The notes under the pieces: generated by a model
The model's database searches: none
What the model was told of the DNA's origin: nothing
What the model saw: the letters and a program-made list of their open reading frames with translations, nothing else
Assembly (NCBI RefSeq): GCF_001499995.1
Contig: NZ_LQIU01000030.1
Location: 1 to 54,993, forward strand
Source: Mycobacterium sp. IS-1496
GTDB taxonomy: Bacteria; Actinomycetota; Actinomycetes; Mycobacteriales; Mycobacteriaceae
Length of the DNA stretch: 54,993 nucleotides
Direction: 5' to 3'
Translations under genes and position numbers: made by a program
Part shown: positions 42,945 through 52,410 of the stretch, in pieces
Numbering within the stretch: the first letter of the stretch is position 1
Layout: every line of letters starts with the position of its first letter

Positions 42945-45008
42945 TCACTTCGCGGCGGCGAGGGCCTCGGTCAGCCATGGCGTCAGCCATTCGACGGCTT
43001 CCCTGGTCGGATGGACGCCGTCGTCGCGCATCTGGATGCCCTCCACCCAGTTGGTGTAGTAGCCGCGCGGTGAGAGTTTGTCGTTGAGGTCGAGCACCGT
43101 CACGTTGCGCCGCGGCGCGGCGACCTCCCGCACCAGGTCGTTCCACGCGTCGGCGCGGTCGGGGTCGTCCTCCGGGTACAGGCTGCCGTCGGCCTGTTCG
43201 GCGCGCCGGTTGTACGGCGCGGTGGTGACGACCACGCGCGCCCCCGTCGAACCCAGGATGTCGAGCGCCCGGTTCAGCTCACCGCGCAGATAGCCGTCGT
43301 AGGCGTCGTCGCCGACATGGGTCCACCTGCCCTCGTTGATCCGGTCCACCAACTCCCAGCGGCCCACCATCAGCAGCACGACGTCGGGGCGGTCATGACC
43401 GACGCGCTGCGCCCACCGGCTCGGCCAGGTGTCGCACTCCGGCTTCTGCGTCAGCGTCTGCCCGGTGGTCTTGTAGGGGCCGCCGCGCGCGATGCCACAG
43501 CCGATGGTCGTGTAGTTCGTGAAGTGCAGGCCCGGTGTCTCCGGCAGGTACCGCATCAGCGTCCACGCCACCGAATCGCCGAACACCGCGACGCTGCGGG
43601 TGCCCGGCGGGCGCTGCACACCCGCGGCGCCGATCGGAACCGCCCGCTCCGGCAGCACCGCCGCGGCCGAGTTGATGTCGAGCAGAGCGGCCCCGGAGTC
43701 CTCGGTGGGCGGCACACCGACGGGTACCACCGAGATCGTCACGACCGCGGCCGTCGCGGCGGTGGCCAGCGCCAGCGGAAGCTGCGGCACCGTCGCGGGA
43801 CGCCACTGACGGATCGGGCGCTCCAGCAGCCAGTAGCTCAACACCGCCACCGCCAGCGTCGCCGCACAGCGGGCGGCCAGCAGCGGCCAGCCCGTCCACC
43901 CGGTGCGTTCGCCGTTGAGGAACAGGAAGATCGGCCAGTGCCACAGGTACACGCCGTAGGAGATCGCGCCCAGCCACACCAGCGGACCGCAGGCCAGCAG
44001 TCGCGCCACCGGACCGCGCTGGTCGAGCGCCACGGTGGCCACGACGAGGACGGCCGCCGCCGCGGCCGCGGTGAACAGGCCCATCCGGTACTCGGCGGGC
44101 GCCCCCGTCGCGTGGTGGGCGAGCACCGCCAGGCCGGCCAGCCCGACCACCGACAGCAGGCGCGCCGCCCAACGTCCCCACCGCGCCCGGATCGGGGTGC
44201 CCATCGTGACCGTCGACCAGTCCCGCACCAGCAGCGCCGCCGCGGCCGCGCCGATCAGCAGGGCCTGCACCCGGGTGTCGGTGCCGAAGTAGACGCGGTT
44301 GGCGGTCGCCTCGGAGGTGAACAGCACCGCGGCCGCGGCCGACGCCCCCGCGCCCACCACGGCCAGCCCGAACACACCCCAGCGAACCGCGCGCACCGTG
44401 GGCGCCGAGCGCCGCACCGCCAGCACCCCTACGACGGCCACCAGCAGCAGCGGCCACACGAGGTAGAACTGCTCCTCCACACCGAGGGACCAGGTGTGCT
44501 GCAGCGGTGACGGCGGGCTGCCCTGGGAGAAGTAGTCGGTCTGCTGCGCGACGAACGCCCAGTTGGCCACCCAGAAGAAGGCGGCGACGGCGGCGTCGCG
44601 CAGGGTGGTGACGGCGTCCGGCGGGAAGAACACCCGCGCGGCGACCACCGCCAGCACCATCACCAGCAGCGCAGGCAGCAGGCGCCGGGCCCGCCGGATC
44701 CAGAAGCCGCGCAGGTCGATCCGACCGGTGCGGCCGAGTTCGTCCAGCAGCAGTGAGGTGATCAGGAATCCGCTGAGGACGAAGAAGACGTCGACGCCGA
44801 GGAACCCACCCGAGACGCCCGGCACACCGCCGTGATCGGCGAGTACGAGGGCCACCGCGACGGCGCGGATGCCGTCGAGCGCCCGGATCTCGCGACGCCC
44901 GGCGGTCCCGCGGCGCGTCCTGCCCGCCACCGGCGCGACCCAGCGGCGGCGTGCGCCAACGCGGACCGGCGCCGCAGTCACGGCAGTCACGTCTCCGGCG
45001 CCTCCCAT
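42945..45008 (-). CDS. Membrane O-acyltransferase with SGNH domain
   Basis: A 687-residue protein of the OatA-like group. The acyltransferase-3 domain (about 40-400) has ten or so membrane helices and motifs ALDGIRAVAVALVLADHGG, FFVLSGFLI and SLGVEEQFYLVWP. After another helix, an outer SGNH hydrolase-like domain (about 470-687) has FGDSVAW, GRWEL and DGVHP, the Ser and Asp/His blocks. It likely moves an acyl group, such as acetyl or succinyl, across the membrane to a wall glycan or glycolipid. The ATG at 45008 is preferred; a TTG five codons earlier is possible. Confidence 0.89.
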   Translation of the reverse strand: MGGAGDVTAVTAAPVRVGARRRWVAPVAGRTRRGTAGRREIRALDGIRAVAVALVLADHGGVPGVSGGFLGVDVFFVLSGFLITSLLLDELGRTGRIDLRGFWIRRARRLLPALLVMVLAVVAARVFFPPDAVTTLRDAAVAAFFWVANWAFVAQQTDYFSQGSPPSPLQHTWSLGVEEQFYLVWPLLLVAVVGVLAVRRSAPTVRAVRWGVFGLAVVGAGASAAAAVLFTSEATANRVYFGTDTRVQALLIGAAAAALLVRDWSTVTMGTPIRARWGRWAARLLSVVGLAGLAVLAHHATGAPAEYRMGLFTAAAAAAVLVVATVALDQRGPVARLLACGPLVWLGAISYGVYLWHWPIFLFLNGERTGWTGWPLLAARCAATLAVAVLSYWLLERPIRQWRPATVPQLPLALATAATAAVVTISVVPVGVPPTEDSGAALLDINSAAAVLPERAVPIGAAGVQRPPGTRSVAVFGDSVAWTLMRYLPETPGLHFTNYTTIGCGIARGGPYKTTGQTLTQKPECDTWPSRWAQRVGHDRPDVVLLMVGRWELVDRINEGRWTHVGDDAYDGYLRGELNRALDILGSTGARVVVTTAPYNRRAEQADGSLYPEDDPDRADAWNDLVREVAAPRRNVTVLDLNDKLSPRGYYTNWVEGIQMRDDGVHPTREAVEWLTPWLTEALAAAK

Positions 45009-45072
45009 ATCTGTTCCGAGCAAGGAATTCTATGGGCGGCGCGGCGCCGAATCGCGAAGGCGCGCCTGCGGA

Positions 45073-46521
45073 TTACTTGGTCAACGCGATGTACTTCGTG
45101 TCGAGGTACTCCTCGATGCCCTCGGTGCCGCCCTCGCGGCCGAAGCCCGATTCCTTGATGCCGCCGAACGGTGCGGCGGCGTCACTGATCACGCCGCGGT
45201 TGACGCCGACCATGCCGGACTCGATGCCTTCGGCGACGCGCAGCGCACGGTCCAGCGACCGGGTGTAGATGTAGGCCGCCAGACCGTATTCGGTGTCGTT
45301 GGCCGCGGCGAGGCCCTCCTCCTCGGTGTCGAATCCGGTGATCGGGGCGACGGGGCCGAAGACCTCCTCCTTGAGGATGCGGGCGTCGGCGGGGACGTCG
45401 GCGAGCACCGTGGCCGGGTAGAAGTTCCCAGGCCCGCCAGGGGCGACGCCGCCGACGGCGACGGTCGCGCCGCGCGAGACCGCGTCGGAGACCAGTTCGG
45501 TCACCTTCTGCAGCTGCTTGTTGTTGATCAGCGGCCCGAGCGTGGCCGATTCGTCGAGACCGTTGCCCAGCGTCACCTCGCTCATCCGCTTGACCAGCTT
45601 CTCGGTGAACTCCTCGCGCACGGCGTTGGCGACGTGGAAGCGGTTGGCCGCCGTGCACGCCTCGCCGCCGTTGCGCATCTTGGCCAGCATCGCGCCGTCG
45701 ACGGCGGCGTCGATGTCGGCGTCGTCGAACACGATGAAGGGTGCGTTGCCGCCGAGTTCCATCGACGTGCGCAGCAGCTTGTCCGCCGACTGTTTCACCA
45801 GCGACTTGCCCACCCCGGTCGAGCCGGTGAACGTGAGCTTGCGCAGCCGGCCGTCGTCGATGAGCGCCTCGGTGACCGGTCCGGGGTTGCTGGTCGGCAG
45901 CACCGACAGCACGCCCTTGGGCAGCCCCGCCTCGTCCATGAGCTTGGCCAGGTACAGCATCGTCAGCGGTGTTTCCTGCGCGGGTTTGACGATCATCGTG
46001 CAGCCCGCGGCGAACGCCGGGCCCATCTTGCGGGTGCCCATGGCGAGCGGGAAGTTCCACGGGGTGATCGCATAACACGGCCCGACGGGCTGTTTGGTGA
46101 CGACGATGCGGCCGGTGCCCGCCGGGCTGGGCGTGTACCGGCCGCCGATGCGGACGGCCTCCTCGGCGAACCAGCGGAAGAACTCGGCGCCGTAGGTGAC
46201 CTCACCCTTGCTCTCGGCGAGCACCTTGCCCATCTCGAGGGTCATCAGCGCGGCGATGTCGTCGGCACGGTCGGTGATCGTCTCGAACACCGAGCGCAGG
46301 ATCTCGCCCCGCTGACGCGCGGGGGTGGCGGCCCATTCGGCCTGCGCCGCGCACGCCGCGTCGAGGGCGGCGACGGCGTCCTCGGCGGTCGCGTCCGCGA
46401 CGGCCACCAGCACCTCGTCGTTGCTGGGGTCCAGCACGTTGAACGTCGACGCGGCCTGCCGTTCCTCACCGCCGATCCACAGTCCGGTGGGAACCGATTT
46501 CAGCAGCGCGGTGGTGTCCAT
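45073..46521 (-). CDS. gabD: NAD(P)-dependent succinic semialdehyde dehydrogenase
   Basis: Oxidises succinic semialdehyde to succinate, an aldehyde dehydrogenase of the GABA-shunt type. The 482-residue protein has PWNFP (154-158), the nucleotide motif [10 protein letters not shown] (231-240), the general base Glu255 in MELGGNAP, and nucleophile Cys289 in [12 protein letters not shown]. This last pattern is typical of SSADH. It resembles the mycobacterial GabD proteins. No such gene is at this position in M. tuberculosis as I recall. It is divergent from pgi with only 50 bases between them. Confidence 0.88.
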   Translation of the reverse strand: MDTTALLKSVPTGLWIGGEERQAASTFNVLDPSNDEVLVAVADATAEDAVAALDAACAAQAEWAATPARQRGEILRSVFETITDRADDIAALMTLEMGKVLAESKGEVTYGAEFFRWFAEEAVRIGGRYTPSPAGTGRIVVTKQPVGPCYAITPWNFPLAMGTRKMGPAFAAGCTMIVKPAQETPLTMLYLAKLMDEAGLPKGVLSVLPTSNPGPVTEALIDDGRLRKLTFTGSTGVGKSLVKQSADKLLRTSMELGGNAPFIVFDDADIDAAVDGAMLAKMRNGGEACTAANRFHVANAVREEFTEKLVKRMSEVTLGNGLDESATLGPLINNKQLQKVTELVSDAVSRGATVAVGGVAPGGPGNFYPATVLADVPADARILKEEVFGPVAPITGFDTEEEGLAAANDTEYGLAAYIYTRSLDRALRVAEGIESGMVGVNRGVISDAAAPFGGIKESGFGREGGTEGIEEYLDTKYIALTK

Positions 46522-46571
46522 ACCTTCATCATTTACACCTCATTCAACGTCGCCGCACTAGGGTCGAAAAC

Positions 46572-48236
46572 ATGACGGCCGACACGCAGCTCACCGACAT
46601 CTCCGCGTCCCCTGCCTGGCAGGCGTTGTCCGAGCATCACGGTGAGATCGGTGGGAGGCATCTGCGGGAGTTGTTCGCCGAGGACCCCTCACGCGGTACG
46701 GAGTTGACGGTGTCGGTGGGCGATCTGTACATCGACTACAGCAAGCACCGGGTGACGCGAGAGACGTTGCGGCTGTTGGTGGATCTGGCCCGGACGGCGG
46801 GGCTGGAGGCCAAACGCGACGCGATGCTGGCCGGAGAGCACATCAACACCTCCGAGGACCGCGCGGTGTTGCACACCGCGCTGCGCCTGCCCCGCGACGC
46901 GTCGTTGACCGTCGACGGTCAGGACGTGGTCGCCGACGTGCACGAGGTGCTGATGCGGATGGGCGATTTCACCGACCGGTTGCGCAGCGGCCAGTGGACC
47001 GGCGCCACGGGTGAGCGCATCACCACGGTGGTCAACATCGGCATCGGCGGCTCGGACCTGGGCCCGGTGATGGTGTATCAGGCGCTGCGCCACTACGCCG
47101 ACGCCGGCATCAGCGCCCGGTTCGTGTCCAACGTCGACCCGGCCGATCTGGTCGCCACCCTCGACGGGCTCGACCCGGCGACCACGCTGTTCATCGTCGC
47201 CTCCAAGACCTTCACCACCCTGGAGACGCTGACCAACGCCACCGCGGCGCGCCGCTGGCTCACCGACGCGCTCGGCGACGCCGCCGTCTCGAAGCATTTC
47301 GTCGCGGTGTCGACGAACAAGAAGCTGGTCGACGAGTTCGGCATCGACACCGCAACCATGTTCGGGTTCTGGGACTGGGTCGGCGGCCGCTACTCGGTCG
47401 ACAGTGCGATCGGGCTGGCCGTGATGGCGGTGATCGGCCGCGAGCGGTTCGCCGAATTCCTGGCCGGCTTCCACCTCGTCGACGAGCACTTCCGCACCGC
47501 TCCGCTGGAATCCAACGCCCCGGCCCTGCTGGGCTTGATCGGGGTCTGGTACGCCAACTTCTTCGGCGCCCAATCCCGGGCCGTCCTGCCGTACTCGAAC
47601 GACCTGGCCCGCTTCGCCGCCTACCTGCAGCAGCTGACCATGGAATCCAACGGCAAATCCGTGCGCGCCGACGGCACCCCGGTGTCCACCGACACCGGCG
47701 AGATCTTCTGGGGCGAACCCGGCACCAACGGCCAGCACGCCTTCTACCAACTGCTCCACCAGGGCACCCGGCTGGTCCCCGCCGACTTCCTCGGGTTCTC
47801 CCAACCCACCGACGACCTGCCCACCGCCGACGGCACCGGCAGCATGCACGACCTGCTGATGAGCAACTTCTTCGCCCAGACCCAGGTGCTGGCATTCGGC
47901 AAGACCGCCGAGGAGATCGCCGCCGAAGAGACCCCCGCCCACGTCGTGCCGCACAAGGTGATGCCCGGCAACCGGCCCACCACCAGCATCCTCGCCACCC
48001 AGCTGACCCCGTCGGTGGTCGGCCAGCTCATCGCCCTTTACGAGCACCAGGTCTTCACCCAGGGCGTCATCTGGGGCATCGACAGCTTCGACCAGTGGGG
48101 TGTCGAGCTCGGCAAGACCCAGGCCAAGGCCCTGCTGCCGGTCCTCACCGCCGACGACTCACCGGCCGAACAAGCCGACACCTCCACCGACGCCCTGGTG
48201 CGCCGCTACCGCACCGAGCGCGGCCGCTCGGCCTGA
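46572..48236 (+). CDS. pgi: Glucose-6-phosphate isomerase
   Basis: Interconverts glucose-6-phosphate and fructose-6-phosphate. The 554-residue protein has the family signatures [24 protein letters not shown], the [16 protein letters not shown] block with an active-site His, and the C-terminal [11 protein letters not shown] with the catalytic Lys. Full length; starts ATG. It ends at repeat family A copy 2. It corresponds to Rv0946c. Confidence 0.97.
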   Translation: MTADTQLTDISASPAWQALSEHHGEIGGRHLRELFAEDPSRGTELTVSVGDLYIDYSKHRVTRETLRLLVDLARTAGLEAKRDAMLAGEHINTSEDRAVLHTALRLPRDASLTVDGQDVVADVHEVLMRMGDFTDRLRSGQWTGATGERITTVVNIGIGGSDLGPVMVYQALRHYADAGISARFVSNVDPADLVATLDGLDPATTLFIVASKTFTTLETLTNATAARRWLTDALGDAAVSKHFVAVSTNKKLVDEFGIDTATMFGFWDWVGGRYSVDSAIGLAVMAVIGRERFAEFLAGFHLVDEHFRTAPLESNAPALLGLIGVWYANFFGAQSRAVLPYSNDLARFAAYLQQLTMESNGKSVRADGTPVSTDTGEIFWGEPGTNGQHAFYQLLHQGTRLVPADFLGFSQPTDDLPTADGTGSMHDLLMSNFFAQTQVLAFGKTAEEIAAEETPAHVVPHKVMPGNRPTTSILATQLTPSVVGQLIALYEHQVFTQGVIWGIDSFDQWGVELGKTQAKALLPVLTADDSPAEQADTSTDALVRRYRTERGRSA

Positions 48237-48287
48237 GCGATTTCGGCGCGCTCACGTGCGCACAGCGTCGATCAGCGCGCCGAAATC
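48237..48287. repeat. Intergenic palindrome, family A, copy 2
   Basis: GCGATTTCGGCGCG starts directly after the pgi stop, and CGCGCCGAAATC (48276-48287) runs into the stop codon of the convergent SDR gene. The loop is 25 bases, as in copy 1 (10953-11005), and both loops end in TCAG. It probably acts as a two-way terminator here. Confidence 0.8.
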
Positions 48288-49026
48288 ACGCGAAGAACCG
48301 CCCCGGCAGCACCTTCATCACCTGCACCAGCGGCGCCCACGGCCACCACGGGACGGCGGCGCGGCCCGCCTCCTTCTCGATGACGCCGACCATCGCCTTC
48401 ACCCCGGTCTCGGTGTCGGTCATGAGCATCGTCGACGCGGACTTCGCAGTCATCTCCGATTCGATGTAGCCGGGTTCGAGGACCGTCACGCGGATCGGGC
48501 CCTTGGCGTACTCGGCACGCAACGACTCGCCGAGCGACGTGATGCCCGCCTTGCTCGCGGCGTAGGCCGCCTTCACCCCCGGCACGCCCTTGTTGCCGAG
48601 CACCGACGAGATCAGCACGAGGTGTCCGCCGCCGCTGCGCTTGAACATCTCCAGCGCCGTCTCGATCTGGACGAGCGCCGCGACGAGGTTGGTCTCGATG
48701 GTCGCCTTGTTGGCCCACAGCTTGCCCGTCCCGAGCGGGGCGCCCTTGCCCAGCCCGGCGTTGACGATCACCCGGTCGAGGCCGCCGAGTTCGTCGGACA
48801 ACGCGGCGAACACCTTCGGCACCTGTTCGTGGTCGTTGACGTCGAGTTCGGCGATCGCGACGTTGATTCCCGGATACCGTTGCGTCAGTTCGGCTTTCAA
48901 CGCGTCGAGCCGGTCGGTGCGGCGTGCGCACAGCGCGAGGTCGCGGCCCTTGGCGGCGAACGCGCGGGCCATCCCGGCGCCCAGCCCGGAACTGGCGCCG
49001 GTGATCAGGATCTTCTGGCGGGTCAT
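48286..49026 (-). CDS. Short-chain dehydrogenase/reductase
   Basis: A 246-residue classical SDR with cofactor motif TGASSGLGAGMA (9-20), CARRTDRLD (suggesting NADPH), NAGLGKGAP, SSVLGNKG with the catalytic Ser, and YAASK (Tyr-Lys pair). The end PWWPWAPLVQVMKVLPGRFF is amphipathic and may bind membrane. The ATG at 49026 directly precedes the dinucleotide fold. It resembles Rv0945. The substrate is unknown. Its stop codon lies inside repeat A copy 2. Confidence 0.9.
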   Translation of the reverse strand: MTRQKILITGASSGLGAGMARAFAAKGRDLALCARRTDRLDALKAELTQRYPGINVAIAELDVNDHEQVPKVFAALSDELGGLDRVIVNAGLGKGAPLGTGKLWANKATIETNLVAALVQIETALEMFKRSGGGHLVLISSVLGNKGVPGVKAAYAASKAGITSLGESLRAEYAKGPIRVTVLEPGYIESEMTAKSASTMLMTDTETGVKAMVGVIEKEAGRAAVPWWPWAPLVQVMKVLPGRFFA

Positions 49027-49085
49027 GCGGGCAGCGTAGCGGGACCCCGAATTCACATTGGCCACACGCGTCCCGGCACGGAAGG

Positions 49086-49143
49086 CACATGTCCTTCTGA
49101 CTTTCGATATCCCCGGCGATATCACTTCTCACGGCGACATGTG
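49086..49143. promoter_or_regulatory. Symmetric nested dyad between the SDR and fpg genes
   Basis: Outer arms CACATGTC (49086-49093) and GACATGTG (49136-49143) and inner arms GATATC (49106-49111) and GATATC (49118-49123) share one centre, with 12-base spacers on both sides. The outer arms extend to GAAG/CTTC with one bulge. This lies 60-117 bases upstream of the SDR start and beyond the fpg stop. It may be a multi-site operator or a small structured RNA. Confidence 0.45.
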
Positions 49144-49248
49144 CTTCAGCGCATGCCACCCAACCAGCCCGGCCGTTCAGGAACGCTATGGCTGGAACTC
49201 GTGCGGAAAACCGCCACACCGTCACGCAAGTTGGGCGGACGACGCGCG

Positions 49249-50112
49249 CTACTTCAGCAGCCGCGACATCCGCCGGTCGGCGAGCACCCGGCCGCCGGTC
49301 TGGCACGTCGGGCAGTACTGGAACGACTTGTCGGCGAACGACACCTCGCGCACGGTGTCGCCGCACACCGGACACGGCAGACCGGTCCGCGCATGCACCC
49401 GCAGCCCGGACCGCTTCTCCCCCTTCAGCGTCGCGGCCTGCTGGCCCACCGACCGCGACACCGCATCGGTGAGCACCGAGATCATCGCGTCGTGCAGGGA
49501 ACCCAGTTGCGCGGCGGTCAGTTTGTTGGCGGTGGCGAACGGCGACAGCCGCGCCACGTGCAGGATCTCGTCGCTGTAGGCGTTGCCGATGCCCGCCATC
49601 ACCTTCTGGTCGGTGATCACGGTCTTGATGCGCCCGCTCTGCGATGCCAGCAGCGCGCCGAGATCCTCGGCGGTCAACTCGAGTGCGTCCGGTCCGAGCG
49701 TCGCGATGCCGGGCACGTCGGCGGGGTCATCGACGAGCCAGACCGCAAGGCGCTTCTGGGTGCCCGCCTCGGTGAGGTCGAAACCGGGCGCGGCGCCGGG
49801 GGTGCCGAGGTGGACCCGCAGGGCGATCGGGCCCTTCCCCGGTTTCAACGGCGCGGCGGCCAGTTTGTCCGACCAGCGCAGCCATCCGGCGCGGGACAGA
49901 TGGGTGATCAGGTACAGGTCACCGGCCTGCAGCCCGAGGTATTTGCCCCAGCGGTGGGCGTCGGTGACCTCGCGGCCGTGCAGCGCGGTGATCGGCGGGT
50001 CGAAGGTCTTGAGCACCGAGAACGCCGACACGTCGACGCGTCCGATCGGCAGTCCGACGGCGTGGCGCCGCGAGTGGTCGGCCAGTGCTTCGACCTCGGG
50101 CAGTTCCGGCAT
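49249..50112 (-). CDS. fpg: Formamidopyrimidine-DNA glycosylase-family protein, full length
   Basis: A base-excision repair glycosylase/AP lyase of the Fpg/Nei family. The 287-residue protein has the catalytic N-terminus PELPEVE (Pro and Glu after Met removal), Lys in RWGKYLGL, the helix-two-turn-helix GIGNAYSDEILH and a C-terminal zinc finger CPVC-N16-CPTC. All key residues are present, unlike M. tuberculosis Rv0944, which I recall as an N-terminally shortened remnant of about 158 residues. It lies next to a 4TM gene and cobF. Confidence 0.93.
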   Translation of the reverse strand: MPELPEVEALADHSRRHAVGLPIGRVDVSAFSVLKTFDPPITALHGREVTDAHRWGKYLGLQAGDLYLITHLSRAGWLRWSDKLAAAPLKPGKGPIALRVHLGTPGAAPGFDLTEAGTQKRLAVWLVDDPADVPGIATLGPDALELTAEDLGALLASQSGRIKTVITDQKVMAGIGNAYSDEILHVARLSPFATANKLTAAQLGSLHDAMISVLTDAVSRSVGQQAATLKGEKRSGLRVHARTGLPCPVCGDTVREVSFADKSFQYCPTCQTGGRVLADRRMSRLLK

Positions 50113-50128
50113 GTGTCCAGTGTGCCGG

Positions 50129-50524
50129 TCAGCGCCGGGAAAGCAGACCGCCGCTGAGCAAAGACAGCACCCAGCTCACGATCGAGAGCAGGATTCCGGC
50201 CCAGATCGCCGTCCACCAGAAGTCGTCGATGTAGAGCCCCCAGTGCGTGGTGTGCTCGGTGATCCACGCCGTCAGCCACAGCATCAGCGCGTTGATGACG
50301 ATGTGGAAGAGCCCCAGCGTGAGGATGTACAGCGGGATCGACATGATCTGCACGATCGGTTTGACGATCGCGTTGACCAGCCCGAACACCACCGCCACGA
50401 CGAAGATGATGCCGACGCGCTGCAGGGTGTTCTCACCGCCGACGAATTCCATACCCGAGACCAGCTGCGTGACCAGCCACAACGCCACCCCGGTGACCGC
50501 GGCCCGCAGCAGGAAGCTTCCCAC
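50129..50524 (-). CDS. Four-helix membrane protein (Mycobact_4TM/phage-holin-like family)
   Basis: A 131-residue protein with four membrane helices (about 5-24, 35-55, 60-85, 105-128). It includes VVFGLVNAIVKPIV and LPLTLGLF-like IPLYILTLGLFHIVINA, the signature of the family annotated as phage holin family or 4TM protein. There is no phage context, so it is a housekeeping membrane protein of unknown role. It starts at GTG 50524, 18 bases after the cobF stop, and ends 16 bases before fpg, in one possible operon. Confidence 0.85.
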   Translation of the reverse strand: MGSFLLRAAVTGVALWLVTQLVSGMEFVGGENTLQRVGIIFVVAVVFGLVNAIVKPIVQIMSIPLYILTLGLFHIVINALMLWLTAWITEHTTHWGLYIDDFWWTAIWAGILLSIVSWVLSLLSGGLLSRR

Positions 50525-50542
50525 GGCCTGATCTTCGCACGC

Positions 50543-51280
50543 TCAGGCGCGAAGCAGGTAGGTGTCCATGATCCAGCCGTGCCGCTCGCGCGCGTCGGCC
50601 CGCAGCGCGACGATCCGTTCCCCCACCTCGCCGACGGTGCCCGAGACGAGCAGTTCGTCGGCGGTTCCGAGGTAGGCGCCCCACCAGATCCGGGTCTGCG
50701 CGGGCGTCTCGGTGAACGCGCAGTCACCGTCGAGCATGACGACCGCCGTACCGGTCAGGCCCTCTTCGCGTAGCCGGCGGCCGGTGGTGATGAGCACGGG
50801 TTCGCCGACGTCGTTGAGCGGGATCCGGTGCCGCGCGGTGAGCGCCTGGATGGCGGTGATGCCGGGGATGACGTCGTAGTCGACGTCGACGTGGGCGGCC
50901 ACCCGGTCGAGGATCCGCAGCGTGCTGTCGTAGAGCGACGGGTCACCCCAGGCGAGGAAGGCGCCGACCCCGTCGGCGCCCAGCTCGGATTCGATCGCCT
51001 CGGCCCACAGCTGGGCCCGCGCGGCGTGCCACTGGTCGACGGCCCTGCGGTAGTCACCGGTCTTGGCCCGGACCGGGTCCGGCATCTCGACGAAGCGGTA
51101 ACCGGGTTCGGTGATGAACCGCTCGCAGATCAGGCGCCGCAGCGCGACCAGGTCGTCCTTCGTCTCACCCTTGTCCATCGCGAAGAACACGTCGGTGTCG
51201 TTGAGTGCCGCGACGGCCTGGGCGGTCACATAGTCCGGGTCGCCCGCACCGATGCCGATGACGTGGATCCGTCGAGTCAC
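50543..51280 (-). CDS. cobF: Precorrin-6A synthase (deacetylating) CobF
   Basis: An S-adenosylmethionine-dependent methyltransferase of aerobic cobalamin synthesis that methylates C1 of precorrin-5 and removes the acetyl group. The 245-residue protein begins with the tetrapyrrole methylase loop IHVIGIGAGDPDYVT and has AFLAWGDPSLYDST and DVIPGITAIQAL. M. tuberculosis lacks cobF, so this organism keeps a step lost there. No other cob gene or cobalamin riboswitch is nearby, so the rest of the pathway is encoded elsewhere. Confidence 0.95.
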   Translation of the reverse strand: MTRRIHVIGIGAGDPDYVTAQAVAALNDTDVFFAMDKGETKDDLVALRRLICERFITEPGYRFVEMPDPVRAKTGDYRRAVDQWHAARAQLWAEAIESELGADGVGAFLAWGDPSLYDSTLRILDRVAAHVDVDYDVIPGITAIQALTARHRIPLNDVGEPVLITTGRRLREEGLTGTAVVMLDGDCAFTETPAQTRIWWGAYLGTADELLVSGTVGEVGERIVALRADARERHGWIMDTYLLRA

Positions 51281-51307
51281 GCAGGTGAGTATGCCGGGGT
51301 GAGTGCG

Positions 51308-52360
51308 TCAGCCGTCGTCGCGGCCCCGGCTGCGCCGCAGCGCCTTGGCGCGTTCGACGTCCTCTTCGAAGGCGGCTTCCTTTTTCTCGATGACGCGGGT
51401 GTCGCGCGGCGGTAGCTGCAGCTCCCGTTCGGCGGGCAGACCGGCCTGCAACTGGCGGCCCCGCTCGAGTTCGGCGTCGAGCTCCGCACCGAAAAGCAGC
51501 GCGAGGTTGGTGATCCAGATCCACAGCAGGAAGATGATGACCCCGGCCAGCGTCCCGTAGGTCTTGTTGTAGCTGCCGAAGTTCGCGACGTAGAACCCGA
51601 AGCCCACCGAGGCGACGATCCAGGTCAGGATGGCCAGCGCGGCGCCGAGGCTGATCCACCGGAACTTGGGCTGCTGCACGTTGGGCGTGGTGTAGTAGAG
51701 CACCGCGACGGCGATGATCACGAGCAGCAGGATCACCGGCCATCGGCCGATGCTCCAGGCGGTGACCGCCGCCTCGCCGAGACCGATCGCGTTGCCGACG
51801 GCCTCGGCCACCGGACCGCTGACCGCGAGCATGAACGCCACCAGCGCGGCGCCGAGCAGGGCGGCGAAGGTGAGCACGAGTTGCAGCGGGCGCAGTTTCC
51901 AGATCGGCCGGCCCTCGGCGACCTCGTAGATCCGGTTCATCGCCCGGCCGAACGCGCCGACGTATCCGGACGCCGACCACAGCGCGGTGAGGATGCCGAT
52001 CACCAGCGCGAAGCCCGCGGACGGCGAGTTGACCAGTTGCTCGATGGTGGGCCGCAGGGTGTCCACCGTCGAGGCGGGCGCCACGTCGGAGACGACCTCG
52101 AGCAGCGCGTCGGTAGTGCGCTTGCCCTGGCCGACGACGCCGAGCAGCGAGACCATCACCAGTACGGCGGGGAACAGCGACAGCACGGCGTAGTAGGTGA
52201 GCGCGGCCGCGAGGTCGGTGCACTGGTCTTTGCCGAACTCCCGAGCCGTTTTGCGCAGGACGTACAGGGCCGACGGTTTGGTCAGGTCGGTCGGCGAATC
52301 CGGCTTCCGCGGATCGTCCGGGTGCGGGGCACGGTCTTTGGTGGACACTTCTTCGGCCAT
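51308..52360 (-). CDS. YihY/virulence factor BrkB-family membrane protein
   Basis: A 350-residue protein with about six membrane helices (about 56-285) and the family motifs DLAAALTYYAVLSLFPA, ALWSASGYVGAFGRAMNRIYEV and LLWIWITNLALLFGAELDAE. Both tails are charged; the C-terminal one (about 300-350) is rich in Arg and Glu. The family function is not firmly known. It starts at ATG 52360, with the CobF gene following by 27 bases. Confidence 0.9.
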   Translation of the reverse strand: MAEEVSTKDRAPHPDDPRKPDSPTDLTKPSALYVLRKTAREFGKDQCTDLAAALTYYAVLSLFPAVLVMVSLLGVVGQGKRTTDALLEVVSDVAPASTVDTLRPTIEQLVNSPSAGFALVIGILTALWSASGYVGAFGRAMNRIYEVAEGRPIWKLRPLQLVLTFAALLGAALVAFMLAVSGPVAEAVGNAIGLGEAAVTAWSIGRWPVILLLVIIAVAVLYYTTPNVQQPKFRWISLGAALAILTWIVASVGFGFYVANFGSYNKTYGTLAGVIIFLLWIWITNLALLFGAELDAELERGRQLQAGLPAERELQLPPRDTRVIEKKEAAFEEDVERAKALRRSRGRDDG

Positions 52361-52410
52361 GCCCGGTCTCTACCCGGGCGGCGGTGTCCCAAACTCGGGA
52401 CATCGGTGGG

